Positions 16,153 through 25,476 of a DNA stretch of 61,251 bases are shown here, piece by piece (positions within the stretch are counted from its first letter, which is position 1; every line of letters begins with the position of its first letter). Position numbers and translations under genes: made by a program. The DNA is from Natrinema mahii. GTDB taxonomy: Archaea; Halobacteriota; Halobacteria; Halobacteriales; Natrialbaceae. The notes under the pieces were generated by a model. It was not told where the DNA came from. It ran no database searches and saw only the letters and a list, made by a program, of their open reading frames with translations. The stretch covers positions 1-61,251 of the forward strand of contig JHUT02000005.1 of assembly GCA_000690595.2 (NCBI GenBank), written 5' to 3'.

Positions 16153-18036
16153 ATGGACGATGTGGATGCGGACCGGCGTGGCAACGTCGGCGACCCCGCG
16201 GCCGCAGCACGTGCCCTCGAGCACGTCGTCGATCCGCTCGTTGCGGTCGCTGACGGAACGATCACGTACGCGAACGAGGCCGCACGCGACGCCTTCGGGA
16301 TCGGCGAGGCCGACCGCGACGCCGCGACCGCACTCCCGGGCTACTGGGACCGGCTCGCGACGGCGATCGACGAGACGACGGTCGGCACCGTTCGCCGGGT
16401 CGATTTCGACGACGACCGGCAGGGCGCGCGGATCCACCGCGGGGTCGACGGCGCGACGATCACGTTCGACCGCGGGGCGACCGGCGCCGACGACGAGGGG
16501 GCACTGGCCGGCACCCGGGACCGACTCGTCAAGGATCGCGCGCTCGAGGAGGCGCCGGTCGGGATCACCATCTCCGATCCCGACATGGAGGACAACCCGC
16601 TGGTGTATGTCAACGAGGCCTACGAGGAGATGACCGGCTACGAGTACGACGAGGTGGTCGGTCGGAACTGCCGGTTCCTCCAGGGCGAGGACTCGAGCGA
16701 GGCGGCCATCGCGGAGATGGCGGCGGCCATCGCGGAGGACTACCCGGTGACCGTCGAACTCAAGAACTACCGGAAGGACGGCACCGAGTTCTGGAACGAG
16801 GTGACGATCGCGCCCGTCCGCGACGGGGAGGGCGAGGTGACACACTACGTCGGCTTCCAGAACGATATCACCGCGCGCAAGGAGGCCGAACTCGCCCTCG
16901 AGGAGCGGACCGCGGAACTCGAGTACATTCTCGACCGCGTCGAGGGGCTGATCCAGGACGTGACCGCGGTCGTCGCCGGCTCGACGGACCGCTCGGAACT
17001 CGAGAGCGAGGTCTGTGAGCGGATCGCCGCCGAAGACGGTTACGACGGGGCCTGGATCGGGGAACGAAACCCGGCGACCGGCACGATCGACGTCCGCTCG
17101 AGCGCGGGGAGCGGGACGAACCGGCAGCGGATCGAAACCGGCGCGGCCCACCCCGCCGTCGAAACCCTCGAGACGACCGAACCCACCGTCGGCACGGTCG
17201 ACGGCCGCACCTGCGTCGCCCTCCCGCTGTCGTACAACGATATCGAGTACGGCGTGCTGGCGGTCCGAGCCGACCGGGACCGGGACGTCGACGAGCGGGA
17301 GACGGTCATCCTCTCCGCGCTGGCCCGATCGATCGCCAGCGGTGTCAACGCCCGCGAAACGAGTCGGGTCCTCGCGACCGACGCCGTCGTCGCCGTCGAA
17401 CTCGAGCTGGCCGACCGGTCGTTCGCGCCGGCGGCCCTCTCGTCGGCGGCCGACTGTCGCCTCGAGTACCGCCGGTCGGTCCACCGCACCGGCGACGAGA
17501 CGGCGTCGCTGTTTACGGTCACCGGCGCGACCGGCGAGGAACTCACCGCGGCGGCCGCGGACCGCGAGGGCGTCGACTGCCGGATCGTCGTCGAGCGCGA
17601 CGACGAGTGTCTGGTCGAACTGACCGGCGACTCCGGGCTCGTCGGCTGGCTCTCCGAACGGGGCGCTCGCACGCAGTCGATCGAGGCCGAGGACGGCCGG
17701 GCCCGGGTCACCCTCGAGATCCCCCGCTCGGCGAACGTCCGCACGATCGTCGAGGCCATAGAGGACCGCTACGCCGGCACCGACGTCCGTTCGTTCCAGC
17801 AACGCGAGCGCGACGGCGAGACCCGTCAGGAGTTCGCCGCCCGACTCGAGGAGGCGCTGACCGACCGCCAGTTCGGGGCGCTACAGCGGGCCTATCTCGG
17901 CGGCTACTTCGAGTGGCCCCGGCCGACGACCGGCGAGGAACTCGCCCAGTCGATGGGCGTCTCGCGGCCGACGTTCCACGAACACCTGCGGACGGCGGAG
18001 GCGAAGCTCTGTCGCGCGTTCTTCGGGGACGCGTAG
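16153..18036 (+). CDS. Bat-like regulator with PAS, LOV, GAF and HTH_10 domains
   Basis: A 627-aa protein. The order is PAS (about 15-85), PAS/LOV (about 130-240), coiled linker, GAF (about 260-400), bacterio-opsin-activator domain (about 410-560) and HTH_10 (about 570-627, ending TFHEHLRTAEAKLCRAFF). The second PAS has the LOV signature GRNCRFLQG with Cys173, plus NYRKDGTEFWNE and HYVGFQNDITARKE, the residues used to bind FMN and form the photo-adduct. It should therefore be a blue-light-responsive transcription regulator. ATG 16153 was chosen because upstream codons are unconserved. It is followed by a small DUF1328 gene. Confidence 0.93.
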   Translation: MDDVDADRRGNVGDPAAAARALEHVVDPLVAVADGTITYANEAARDAFGIGEADRDAATALPGYWDRLATAIDETTVGTVRRVDFDDDRQGARIHRGVDGATITFDRGATGADDEGALAGTRDRLVKDRALEEAPVGITISDPDMEDNPLVYVNEAYEEMTGYEYDEVVGRNCRFLQGEDSSEAAIAEMAAAIAEDYPVTVELKNYRKDGTEFWNEVTIAPVRDGEGEVTHYVGFQNDITARKEAELALEERTAELEYILDRVEGLIQDVTAVVAGSTDRSELESEVCERIAAEDGYDGAWIGERNPATGTIDVRSSAGSGTNRQRIETGAAHPAVETLETTEPTVGTVDGRTCVALPLSYNDIEYGVLAVRADRDRDVDERETVILSALARSIASGVNARETSRVLATDAVVAVELELADRSFAPAALSSAADCRLEYRRSVHRTGDETASLFTVTGATGEELTAAAADREGVDCRIVVERDDECLVELTGDSGLVGWLSERGARTQSIEAEDGRARVTLEIPRSANVRTIVEAIEDRYAGTDVRSFQQRERDGETRQEFAARLEEALTDRQFGALQRAYLGGYFEWPRPTTGEELAQSMGVSRPTFHEHLRTAEAKLCRAFFGDA

Positions 18037-18147
18037 TCGCCCGGCGTTCGGACTGTCTTCGCTCGTGACCTGTAGCCGCGGCTTAGGACCCAGAACGGTC
18101 GCGGACGGTCGCGGAGGTTTATGTGAGCCGCCGTGGGACCACCGGAT

Positions 18148-18333
18148 ATGTTCGCGTTCGCAACGCCGCTGCAGACGGGTGGTGGCTTCCTGTACTGGGC
18201 GATCATCTTCTTCGTCCTCGCGATTATCGCCGCCGCCGTCGGTGCCCGCGGCGTCGCCGGAATCTCGATGGAGATCGCACGGATCTTCGTGTTGATCTTC
18301 ATCATCCTCGCGGTAGTCGCGCTACTGCTGTAG
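18148..18333 (+). CDS. DUF1328 small membrane protein
   Basis: 61 aa with two TM helices. [18 protein letters not shown], then the loop [15 protein letters not shown] and a second helix, matches DUF1328 (YtjA-like). These proteins are widespread, small inner-membrane proteins of unknown function. ATG 18148 is used; a GTG five codons upstream is possible. Confidence 0.85.
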   Translation: MFAFATPLQTGGGFLYWAIIFFVLAIIAAAVGARGVAGISMEIARIFVLIFIILAVVALLL

Positions 18334-18371
18334 CCGCAGCCTTGCGAACTGGCGGCCGCCCGCCGCCGCGG

Positions 18372-19034
18372 TCAGCGGACCAGCGCGCCGAACACTCGCT
18401 GTTCAATCTTGCGGAGGTGTTCGCCCGCGGTCGCCGGTGCGATCCCGACGGCGGTAGCCACGTCCTCGTGAGTCGCTTGCCGCGGTGCGCTGTAGTAGCC
18501 GACCGCCACCGCCGCCTCGAGCACCTCCCGTTGGCGGGCTGTCAGCAGTCGCGTGAACGCCTCCTCGTCGGGCTCGTACGCCCCCGTTTTGACCACCTCG
18601 TAGGTGAGCGGGAGTTCCGACATCACCTCGCGGAACAGCGTCCGAAGCGACGACTCGCTTCCGAGATGCGTGATTCGAAGCGAGCCGTCGTCGGTAATGT
18701 GGATCGGCATCTCGACGACGATGTCCGAGTCGCGCTCGAGTTCGAGGAGCCGCCGCATCGGAGCCGTCGGCTCGAACTGACTCACCGCCATCCATCGCCC
18801 CGTCCGCTCGCCGGAGACCATGTGGTCGATGACGCGCGGCGAGTCCCGCATGATTTCCGCGTATCGGTCGCGGTCGCCGCTCCCTTCCGCGAGCAACAGC
18901 ACCGTCCCGTCGGCGAGCAACTCGGCCTGATGGATGGCTTCCCGACCGATCGAGGACTCCGCCGAGAGCGCCTCTCCGATCGGGTGAAACGCACCGTTCT
19001 CCGTCGGGCGAGCGAGAACGGTGAGATAGCGCAT
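18372..19034 (-). CDS. HTH_10 (bacterio-opsin activator-like) transcriptional regulator
   Basis: A 220-aa protein. The N-terminal alpha/beta sensor domain starts MRYLTVLARPTENGAFHPIGE. The C-terminal HTH_10 reads LTARQREVLEAAVAVGYYSAPRQATHEDVA...GEHLRKIEQRVF. On the minus strand a TTTTAA box lies about 24-28 bp before ATG 19034, fitting a leaderless transcript and supporting that start over the upstream one. It is divergent from, and probably controls, the FAD monooxygenase gene at 19118. Confidence 0.9.
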   Translation of the reverse strand: MRYLTVLARPTENGAFHPIGEALSAESSIGREAIHQAELLADGTVLLLAEGSGDRDRYAEIMRDSPRVIDHMVSGERTGRWMAVSQFEPTAPMRRLLELERDSDIVVEMPIHITDDGSLRITHLGSESSLRTLFREVMSELPLTYEVVKTGAYEPDEEAFTRLLTARQREVLEAAVAVGYYSAPRQATHEDVATAVGIAPATAGEHLRKIEQRVFGALVR

Positions 19035-19117
19035 ACCGAGCATCGCCACCGCTCGAACTTAAAAGACAATGCATGCGCTGCAGTCCGCGCTTCGCCGCTG
19101 CGCGCGAACGAAGAGGT

Positions 19118-20338
19118 ATGAATCACACGCGAGGCCCGCTCGATATCGCCGTCGTCGGCGGCGGCATCTGTGGCCTGACGACGGCGATCGCGCTCGAGCA
19201 ACGCGGCTTCGAACCGACCGTCTACGAGGCGGCATCCGATTACCGACCCGTCGGTGCCGGCATCCTCCTGCAGGCGAACGCGCTTCTCGTCTTCGACCGA
19301 CTCGGCATCGTCGATCGGGTCCGAGCGGCCGGGCAGCCGCTCGAGGACGTACAGCTCCGGTCGCCGAGTGGACGGATCCTGTCGCGGTTCGACTTGGACG
19401 GCGTCGAACGATCCGAGTTCGGGTACGGGGCGGTCGCGATCTACCGCCCCGACCTCCAGCGGATCCTGCTCGACGAACTCAACACCGCGGTCGAAACCGG
19501 GACGGCGTGCGAGGGGGTAGACGCCACGGAGACGCCGACAGTCCGGTTCGACGACGGCACCCGCGTTCGGCCGGACGTTGTCGTCGGCGCGGACGGCATC
19601 CACTCGACCGTCCGCGACGCGATCGTACCGGCCGTCGAGTTGCGGACGCTCGACAGCGTCGCCTACCGTGCGATCGCAGAGATCGACCTGCCGCCGGCAC
19701 ACCGCGCGCTGGGATTCGAGGTGTGGGGCGACGGAACGTACGCTGGCGGGGCGCCGATCGGCGACGATCGATTCTACTGGTTCGCGACGACGCCTGGCCG
19801 ACAGGCGGAGACCGCGACGGCCGCTCCGGACCAGCTGTCGGCGCTTCGGGATCGGCTCGTCGACTACTCCGATCCGATTCCGACCGTCGTCGACTCGCTC
19901 GAGCCGGACGACGTCGTCGTTACCGCCCTAGAAGACGTCCCGCCGCTCGAGCGGTGGTCCCGGGGCTCGGTCGTCCTCGCCGGCGACGCGGCCCACGGCA
20001 TGTATCCGTTCGCCGGACAGGGGGCGGCCCAGGCGATCGAAGACGCGCTCGCGCTGGCCCACTCGATCGCCGCCCGCGAGGACCCGTCCGCGGCCATCGA
20101 CGCGTACGTCGCCGAGCGGAAGCCGAGGGCCGAGCGGATTCGCTCCGAGTCACATCGCCTGGGAACGCTCGGGACGATACGCTCGACTGTCGGCTGTCGC
20201 CTCCGGAACCTCGCGTTCGATTGCTGTCCGGACGCGGTGATCCGCCGCGCTCGCCGGACACGGATCGCCGGAACCTCGCTGCCAGCGACCCCCGTCGCCG
20301 ACCGCGTGACGGGCGACTGCACCGTCCGCCGAAGCTGA
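19118..20338 (+). CDS. FAD-dependent aromatic-ring monooxygenase family protein
   Basis: A 406-aa protein. FAD-binding GxGxxG-like AVVGGGICGLTTAIALEQRG lies at the N-terminus. The NADPH/FAD DG motif is VVGADGIHSTVRD, and the GD motif is VVLAGDAAHGMYPFAGQGAAQAIEDA. This is the salicylate hydroxylase/UbiH-like class A flavoprotein monooxygenase layout. The substrate cannot be told from sequence. MNHTRGPLDIAVVGGG at 19118 was chosen as start. Its divergent neighbour is an HTH_10 regulator, a common pairing for inducible catabolic enzymes. Confidence 0.9.
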   Translation: MNHTRGPLDIAVVGGGICGLTTAIALEQRGFEPTVYEAASDYRPVGAGILLQANALLVFDRLGIVDRVRAAGQPLEDVQLRSPSGRILSRFDLDGVERSEFGYGAVAIYRPDLQRILLDELNTAVETGTACEGVDATETPTVRFDDGTRVRPDVVVGADGIHSTVRDAIVPAVELRTLDSVAYRAIAEIDLPPAHRALGFEVWGDGTYAGGAPIGDDRFYWFATTPGRQAETATAAPDQLSALRDRLVDYSDPIPTVVDSLEPDDVVVTALEDVPPLERWSRGSVVLAGDAAHGMYPFAGQGAAQAIEDALALAHSIAAREDPSAAIDAYVAERKPRAERIRSESHRLGTLGTIRSTVGCRLRNLAFDCCPDAVIRRARRTRIAGTSLPATPVADRVTGDCTVRRS

Positions 20339-20526
20339 CTTGCGAAAGATCGGTTACGATATCGCAGTATTTGCACGCCCTCGAGACAGTCACGCTCCCG
20401 TATTCGTCGCCTCGAACCCGCCGCCGAGCAGCGAGCGACACTCCGTGATCTGATAACCGAGTACGGTTACGTATGGTTGAGAACGCCTAACACCCTGGGC
20501 ATCGTAGATAACATCGACCGGTTACC

Positions 20527-22452
20527 ATGACTGAACTCGGCGGATTTCAAGACAGGGTCGCCCGCATCGATCTCTCGGACGGGGAGGTCGCATACGAGTC
20601 GATCGACGACGAGGATGCAAAGCAGTACATCGGTGCGCGGGGACTCGGGGTAAAGTACGTCTTCGACCAGGGACCGGACGTCGATCCGCTCGGGCCCGAC
20701 AACCTGCTGGCCTTTATGAACGGACCGTTGTCGGGCACGCAGGTAACGATGAGCGGTCGGATCGCCATCTGTACCAAATCGCCGCTGACCGGCACGGTCA
20801 CCGACAGCCACCACGGCGGCTGGTCCGGCGCTCGGCTCAAGTGGTCCGGCTTCGACGGCCTGTGTTTCGAAGGCGAGGCCGACGAACCGGTCTACGCCTT
20901 CGTCGAGGACGGCGAAGTCGAACTGCGCGATGCCTCCCACCTCTGGGGCGAGGGCTTCCACGACACGCGCGATGCCATCGAGGAGGAAGTCGAGGGGTCC
21001 TACGGCAAGAACCTCTCGATCATGGGGATCGGCCCCGGCGGCGAGAACGGCGTCAAGTACGCCTCCATTATGAACGAGGACGACCGGGCCTCCGGCCGCG
21101 GCGGCACGGGCTGTGTCATGGGGTCGAAGAACCTCAAGGCCGTCGTCGTCAAATCCTCGACGAAGATGCCGAAGCCGGCCGACCCGGAGACGTTCAAGGA
21201 GGGCCACCAGCAGGCCATGCAGGCCATCCAGGAGTCGGAGGTCACCGCGCCCAACGAGGGCGGCCTCTCGATGTACGGCACCAACGTCCTGATGAACATC
21301 GGCGAGGAGATGGACGGCCTCCCGACCAAGAACGGCAAGTACACCTCGACCAAGAGCATGCGCGAGGCCGAGGGCGTCGACATCGACGCCGAACGGGTCT
21401 CCGGCGAGAACGTCCGCGAGAACATCCTCGTCGACGAACCGACCTGTCACTCCTGTCCCGTCGCCTGCAAGAAGGAAGTCGAGGTGACGGCGATGCACAA
21501 GGGCGAGGAGATGAACGTCCGCACCGAGTCCTACGAGTACGAATCGGCCTACGCGCTCGGCCCCAACTCCGGCCACACCGACCGCGACAAGATCGCGCTC
21601 ATGCTCGAGCGCTGTAACGACATGGGCATCGACACCATCGACGCGGGCAACATGATGGCGATGGCCATGGAGATGACCGAGGAAGGCAAACTCGAGGGCG
21701 TCGGCGAGTTAGAGTGGGGCGACACCGAGACGATGATCGACATGATCGAGCGCATCGCCCACCGCGAGGACGAGTTCGCGGACCTGCTCGCGGAGGGGCC
21801 GCGCCGCGTCGCCGAGGCGAAAGACGCCCACGACAACTCGCTGGCGGTCAAAGGCCAGACCATCGCGGCCTACGACCCGCGCTGCATGAAGGGGATGGGC
21901 ATCGGCTACGCTACCTCGAACCGCGGGGCCTGCCACCTGCGCGGGTACACCCCCGCCGCCGAAATCCTCGGCGTCCCCGAGAAGGTCGACCCCTACGAGT
22001 ACGAGGGCAAAGGCGAACTCACCGCCCAGTTCCAGGACCTCCACGCCATCAGCGACTCCTTCGACATCTGCAAGTTCAACGCCTTCGCGGAAGGCATCGA
22101 GGAGTACGTCCTGCAGTACAACGGGATGACCGGCCGCGACGTCGGCGAGGAGGAACTGCTCGAGGCCGGCGAGCGCATCTACAACTTAGAGCGCTACTAC
22201 AACAACTTAAACGGCTTCGACGGCGCGGACGACTCCCTGCCCGCACGCTTCCTCGAGGACGGCATCCGCGGCCAGGGCGCAAGCGAGGGCGAGTACTGCG
22301 AACTCGAGGAGATGAAAGCAGAGTACTACGACCACCGCGGCTGGGTCGACGGGGTCGTCCCCGACGAGAAACTCGAGGCACTCGGCATCGACCTCGGCCC
22401 CGGGACCGGCGTCAGCAGCGAGGGCGGTGCCGCCGCTCCGAGCGACGACTGA
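20527..22452 (+). CDS. aor: Aldehyde ferredoxin oxidoreductase (tungsten-pterin enzyme)
   Basis: A 641-aa protein in the AOR family size range. The N-terminal tungstopterin-binding region includes YIGARGLGVKYVFD, GPLSGTQVTMSGR and GGRGGTGCVMGSKNLKAVVVK-like segments. The [4Fe-4S] ligands are the CHSCPVACKK cluster (about residues 306-313) and a fourth Cys about 200 residues later in DICKFNAF, matching the CxxCxxxC...C pattern. The enzyme oxidises aldehydes to acids with ferredoxin as acceptor. It needs tungsten (or molybdenum) pterin; a MoaD-like protein is encoded elsewhere in the window. Likely monocistronic. Confidence 0.95.
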   Translation: MTELGGFQDRVARIDLSDGEVAYESIDDEDAKQYIGARGLGVKYVFDQGPDVDPLGPDNLLAFMNGPLSGTQVTMSGRIAICTKSPLTGTVTDSHHGGWSGARLKWSGFDGLCFEGEADEPVYAFVEDGEVELRDASHLWGEGFHDTRDAIEEEVEGSYGKNLSIMGIGPGGENGVKYASIMNEDDRASGRGGTGCVMGSKNLKAVVVKSSTKMPKPADPETFKEGHQQAMQAIQESEVTAPNEGGLSMYGTNVLMNIGEEMDGLPTKNGKYTSTKSMREAEGVDIDAERVSGENVRENILVDEPTCHSCPVACKKEVEVTAMHKGEEMNVRTESYEYESAYALGPNSGHTDRDKIALMLERCNDMGIDTIDAGNMMAMAMEMTEEGKLEGVGELEWGDTETMIDMIERIAHREDEFADLLAEGPRRVAEAKDAHDNSLAVKGQTIAAYDPRCMKGMGIGYATSNRGACHLRGYTPAAEILGVPEKVDPYEYEGKGELTAQFQDLHAISDSFDICKFNAFAEGIEEYVLQYNGMTGRDVGEEELLEAGERIYNLERYYNNLNGFDGADDSLPARFLEDGIRGQGASEGEYCELEEMKAEYYDHRGWVDGVVPDEKLEALGIDLGPGTGVSSEGGAAAPSDD

Positions 22453-22659
22453 GCGGGTAGGCCGGCGTTCGTTTTTTCGCGTTCGGGACGACGATCTCCG
22501 GAGGAATAGCGGTCGCTGCCACCGGCCGCTGTCGGTCGCTCTGGGCAGGAGACGAACGGCAGCGATGCGACGAGAAAGGGCTATCGACGAACGGCGTCAA
22601 CTCGAGCGGGATCCACTACGGTTGCGGGAGCGTTAGCGAGCGCGGTACGGACGCCCGAC

Positions 22660-23058
22660 TCAGTCATCGGCGACCGCTGGCGTCGACCCGTAACTCGACT
22701 GGGCGTCCGGGTCGGCCTCGGGCTTGGTCAGTTCGATCTCGAACCCGTCGTCGCCGACGGCAACGCGGACGTCGGCGAAGTTCGTGGCGTACTCGGTCGC
22801 GTGCTTGCCGGTGGTGTTGATCCGGACCTGCTCCTCGACCAGGTCGGCGTCGGTCAGCAGTTCGACCTTTCGGTAGGCGGTCGACATCGGGATGTCACAG
22901 CGGTCGGAGAGCTCCGTCGCGGTCAGTGCCTCCTCGGTCGTCGCCTCGAGGATGGCCCGACAGGCGTCGTCGTCGAGGGCGGCCAACACGGCCTGTGTAT
23001 CGACGGTCTCGTCGCGGTGCCAGCCTCGCTTCCGAGCGTCGGAGTTCGTAGCGGACAT
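22660..23058 (-). CDS. Winged-helix (ArsR-like) transcriptional regulator
   Basis: 132 aa. An N-terminal winged helix: VDTQAVLAALDDDACRAILEATTEEALTATELSDRCDIPMSTAYRKVELLTDADLVEE, with the S-T-A-Y-R-K recognition helix typical of haloarchaeal ArsR/HTH_20 regulators. The C-terminal part is acidic and beta-rich (VRVAVGDDGFEIELTKPE). It is divergent from another regulator at 23201; the shared 142-bp gap has TATA-like boxes in both directions. Confidence 0.88.
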   Translation of the reverse strand: MSATNSDARKRGWHRDETVDTQAVLAALDDDACRAILEATTEEALTATELSDRCDIPMSTAYRKVELLTDADLVEEQVRINTTGKHATEYATNFADVRVAVGDDGFEIELTKPEADPDAQSSYGSTPAVADD

Positions 23059-23173
23059 CTGTTACACCTCATCGTATCCACCGAGCCCCCTCCAAACGAG
23101 TCCCAATAAATACAGGGCCCTTTATATCGGGTCGGATACGGTCGGCGGGGTCACATCGCGGACACAGGGTTTA

Positions 23174-23187
23174 GGGGGCCGGCCCCC
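23174..23187. promoter_or_regulatory. Perfect 14-bp G/C palindrome upstream of the HTH_10 gene
   Basis: GGGGGCC|GGCCCCC lies 14 bp before ATG 23201 and downstream of the TATA-like TTTATAT near 23111. The position is right for an operator of the HTH_10 regulator or of its divergent ArsR-like neighbour. It is seen only once here, so regulation is an inference. Confidence 0.4.
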
Positions 23188-23200
23188 CGAGTACCGGGCG

Positions 23201-23860
23201 ATGGCTTCGGGGATTCGCGCGGAGATAACGATCGACGACCCGCCGGACTGCGTCGTCGCGCAGGCCGCCGCGGCGACCAGTGGGCGGGTCCACTCGGTTT
23301 CGAAAAGCACCAGCCCGTCCGCGCCCGAGCGCGTGACCGAGGAGTTCATGCTCGAGGCCGACGCCTCCCCCGCGGAGTTCGACGTCGACGCCGCGGTCGA
23401 GTCGATCTTCTCCTACGGCTCGAGCGAGGTCTACCGGTTCGAGCGCGAGCTGGGACGGGGCTGTGCCTGCGAGTGTATCGAGGCCCACGACTGTCCGGTC
23501 GTCGACGTCCGGGCACACGGCAGCGCGCTGTATCTCACGTTCCATACCCCGGATATGCACGTCCTGCAGGCGGTCATCGGCGACCTGCGCGAGCGGTATT
23601 CGGGGCTCGACGTCCAGCGACTGCTCCAGTCCCAGCAGGACCACGACGAGCGACACCTCGTCTTCGTCGATCGGAGTTCGCTGACCGACCGCCAGACCGA
23701 GGTGTTGGAGACGGCCCACCGGATGGGCTATTTCGACCACCCAAAGCGGGCCAACGCCGGCGAGGTCGCCGACGAACTCGGGATTACGAGTACGACGTTT
23801 ACCGAACACCTCGCGGCGGCCCAGACGAAGCTCCTCGATGCGATCCTCGACCACGAGTGA
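23201..23860 (+). CDS. HTH_10 (bacterio-opsin activator-like) transcriptional regulator
   Basis: 219 aa. The sensor-like N-terminal half contains a Cys-rich segment (GRGCACECIEAHDCPVVD) that could bind metal or sense redox state. The C-terminal HTH_10 reads LTDRQTEVLETAHRMGYFDHPKRANAGEVADELG...TEHLAAAQTKLLDAI. ATG 23201 gives the family-like start MASGIRAEITIDDPP; an upstream in-frame extension is unconserved. It belongs to the same regulator class as 18372 and to the output module of 16153 and 31902. Confidence 0.88.
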   Translation: MASGIRAEITIDDPPDCVVAQAAAATSGRVHSVSKSTSPSAPERVTEEFMLEADASPAEFDVDAAVESIFSYGSSEVYRFERELGRGCACECIEAHDCPVVDVRAHGSALYLTFHTPDMHVLQAVIGDLRERYSGLDVQRLLQSQQDHDERHLVFVDRSSLTDRQTEVLETAHRMGYFDHPKRANAGEVADELGITSTTFTEHLAAAQTKLLDAILDHE

Positions 23861-24034
23861 CCGACGACCGACGACGCGTCGGTCGGGGACGGCGGGGCGA
23901 GTACGGCGGCCGCTGACTCGAGCCCTATGAACGTACCGGGACCTACAGGCCGGCGACACCGAACCGCAACCCTATATATACTGGCCGCACAGCTATACGG
24001 TAGACGACGGACGGTTCACGCGAGTTTCCCCGAC

Positions 24035-24184
24035 ATGAGTAGATACGAGTTCACGTGCCCCGAGTGCGGGCAGGAAATCGAAGTCAACGAATCGATGCGT
24101 GAGGCCACGCTCACACACGGCTGCCCGGTCTGTGGGGCGTCGGTCTCGTCGGCGGATTTCGTTCCAGAACAGCAGCCGGACTAG
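24035..24184 (+). CDS. DUF7560-type zinc-ribbon protein (49 aa)
   Basis: MSRYEFTCPECGQEIEVNESMREA, then HGCPVCGASVSSADF: two CxxC knuckles of a zinc ribbon, matching the haloarchaeal DUF7560 pattern. A TATA-like CTATATATA lies about 60 bp upstream. Function unknown. Confidence 0.82.
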   Translation: MSRYEFTCPECGQEIEVNESMREATLTHGCPVCGASVSSADFVPEQQPD

Positions 24185-24212
24185 ACTCGATTCTTCCGTC
24201 GTGCGTTCGACT

Positions 24213-24246
24213 CCCTCGATCGTTCGACCCCCTCGATCGTTCGACC
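24213..24246. repeat. Perfect 17-bp tandem duplication
   Basis: CCCTCGATCGTTCGACC occurs twice head-to-tail (24213-24229, 24230-24246), between the convergent DUF7560 and PPOX genes and ending at the base before the PPOX stop codon. Each unit contains the near-palindrome TCGATCGTTCGA. Probably a simple duplication. Confidence 0.7.
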
Positions 24247-24699
24247 TCACTCCTCGCGATCGACTTCGGTCCGCCGTCCGTTCAGCGTCGCGGGCTCGAA
24301 TCGATAGAGTTCGATGTTCAGCGCGTCCTTCCCCTCGGCCCAGATCTCGAACAGCGGTCGCTTCGTGTCCCCGTACTGAGCGATCTGATCGGGAGTCAGC
24401 GCCGCGGGCTCGATGCTCTGTAGTTCGCCGGTCGCGATAACGCTCCGGTAGGTCGAATCGGCTTCGTCGTAGACGACGAGTCGCGCCGCGGGCGTGGACT
24501 CGAGGAACTGGCGCTTCTCGCTGTCGGGCGTCGATACCATCCGCATGTAGAACTCCCGGGCATCGTCGTCGTAACCGTACGAGATCGGAATCGCGTACGG
24601 GTCGTCCGTCCGCGCGAGCGACAACACCCCCGTCTCGTGACGACTGAGGAAGTCGTCGATCTCCGCGCCGGTCATCTCGGTTTCCTGGTCGATAGCCAT
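24247..24699 (-). CDS. Pyridoxamine 5'-phosphate oxidase family protein
   Basis: 150 aa. A split-barrel flavin-binding fold is indicated by GAEIDDFLSRHETGVLSLARTDDPYAIPISYGYDD, then FYMRMVSTPDSEKRQFLESTPAARLVVYDE. The C-terminal part includes WAEGKDALNIELYRFEPATLNGRR. This is the haloarchaeal pyridoxamine-phosphate-oxidase-like group, whose substrates are mostly unknown. Unlike the PPOX protein at 11788 it is full length. Confidence 0.87.
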   Translation of the reverse strand: MAIDQETEMTGAEIDDFLSRHETGVLSLARTDDPYAIPISYGYDDDAREFYMRMVSTPDSEKRQFLESTPAARLVVYDEADSTYRSVIATGELQSIEPAALTPDQIAQYGDTKRPLFEIWAEGKDALNIELYRFEPATLNGRRTEVDREE

Positions 24700-24793
24700 C
24701 GTCTGGGTGGTTCTTCAAAGGTGAAACACGATCTTTATAGTTGCCATCGACAACGACGCGACCACGACGGCCTCGAGCGGCCGCAGACGGCCG

Positions 24794-25165
24794 CTACTCG
24801 TCGTCTGCCGGCGCGGCGATGACCACCGGCTCGCGGATCTCCAGTGCCGTCTCGAACGCCGCCTCGCGGTCGGTCCGTCGGCCGATTCGCAGGAGTTGCT
24901 CCTCGTGTGCGCGACGCACGGCCGACAGTTCGCGGTCGGTCAGGCCGATCTCCTCGCCGACGTCCTCCCAGTGGCCCCAGCCGACCAGGAAGGCCTCGAG
25001 GTCGTCGTCGGCGTAGCATCGCTCGAACTCCCGGCGGTACCGCTCGCGCTCGGGACCCAGCCTCGCCTGCGCCCGCTCGACGAGGTCCGGCAGGCGGGTC
25101 GCCGGCACGCTCGCCTTGGCGGCCGTCAGCAGGAGGACCTGGCCCTCGATCGGTTCGCCCGCCAT
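24794..25165 (-). CDS. Conserved-looking hypothetical protein (123 aa)
   Basis: An acidic, mostly helical protein (RLPDLVERAQARLGPERERYRREFERCYADDDLEAFLVGWGHWEDVGEEIGL). No family recognised. The start codon follows the stop of the upstream 86-aa gene with no gap, so the two are co-transcribed and probably act together. Confidence 0.7.
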   Translation of the reverse strand: MAGEPIEGQVLLLTAAKASVPATRLPDLVERAQARLGPERERYRREFERCYADDDLEAFLVGWGHWEDVGEEIGLTDRELSAVRRAHEEQLLRIGRRTDREAAFETALEIREPVVIAAPADDE

Positions 25166-25426
25166 CTACCCGCCCGCGCGCATCGCCTTCTGGGCGAAGT
25201 TCTCGACCAGCGGCTCGAGGGTCTCTGCCTCGCCCTCGAAGACGATCGTCACCTCGGTCAGCTGCAGCGACGGTCCGATGGCGACCGTTTCCGAGGAGAA
25301 CGTCGCCGTCCAGCCCTCGCCTTCGACCGTGTCGTCGTCGACCTGCTCACCGCCTAAGTTCGTCAGATAGCGGACGACGAGCCGCTCGGAGATGCCGCGA
25401 AAGGAACGTTCGGTACGAGTTGCCAT
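25166..25426 (-). CDS. Small conserved protein ending in Gly-Gly (86 aa)
   Basis: MATRTERSFRGISERLVVRYL, then beta-rich GWTATFSSETVAIGP and LTEVTIVFEGEAETL, ending QKAMRAGG. The C-terminal Gly-Gly recalls ubiquitin-like SAMP/MoaD/ThiS proteins, but I cannot confirm a beta-grasp fold. ATG 25426 was selected; the ORF extends upstream without conserved sequence. It directly abuts the 123-aa gene downstream. Confidence 0.68.
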   Translation of the reverse strand: MATRTERSFRGISERLVVRYLTNLGGEQVDDDTVEGEGWTATFSSETVAIGPSLQLTEVTIVFEGEAETLEPLVENFAQKAMRAGG

Positions 25427-25476
25427 ACTCACGGTTCGACGGCCGGACGGATAAATTCGCGTTCGTCGGTCCCGGC

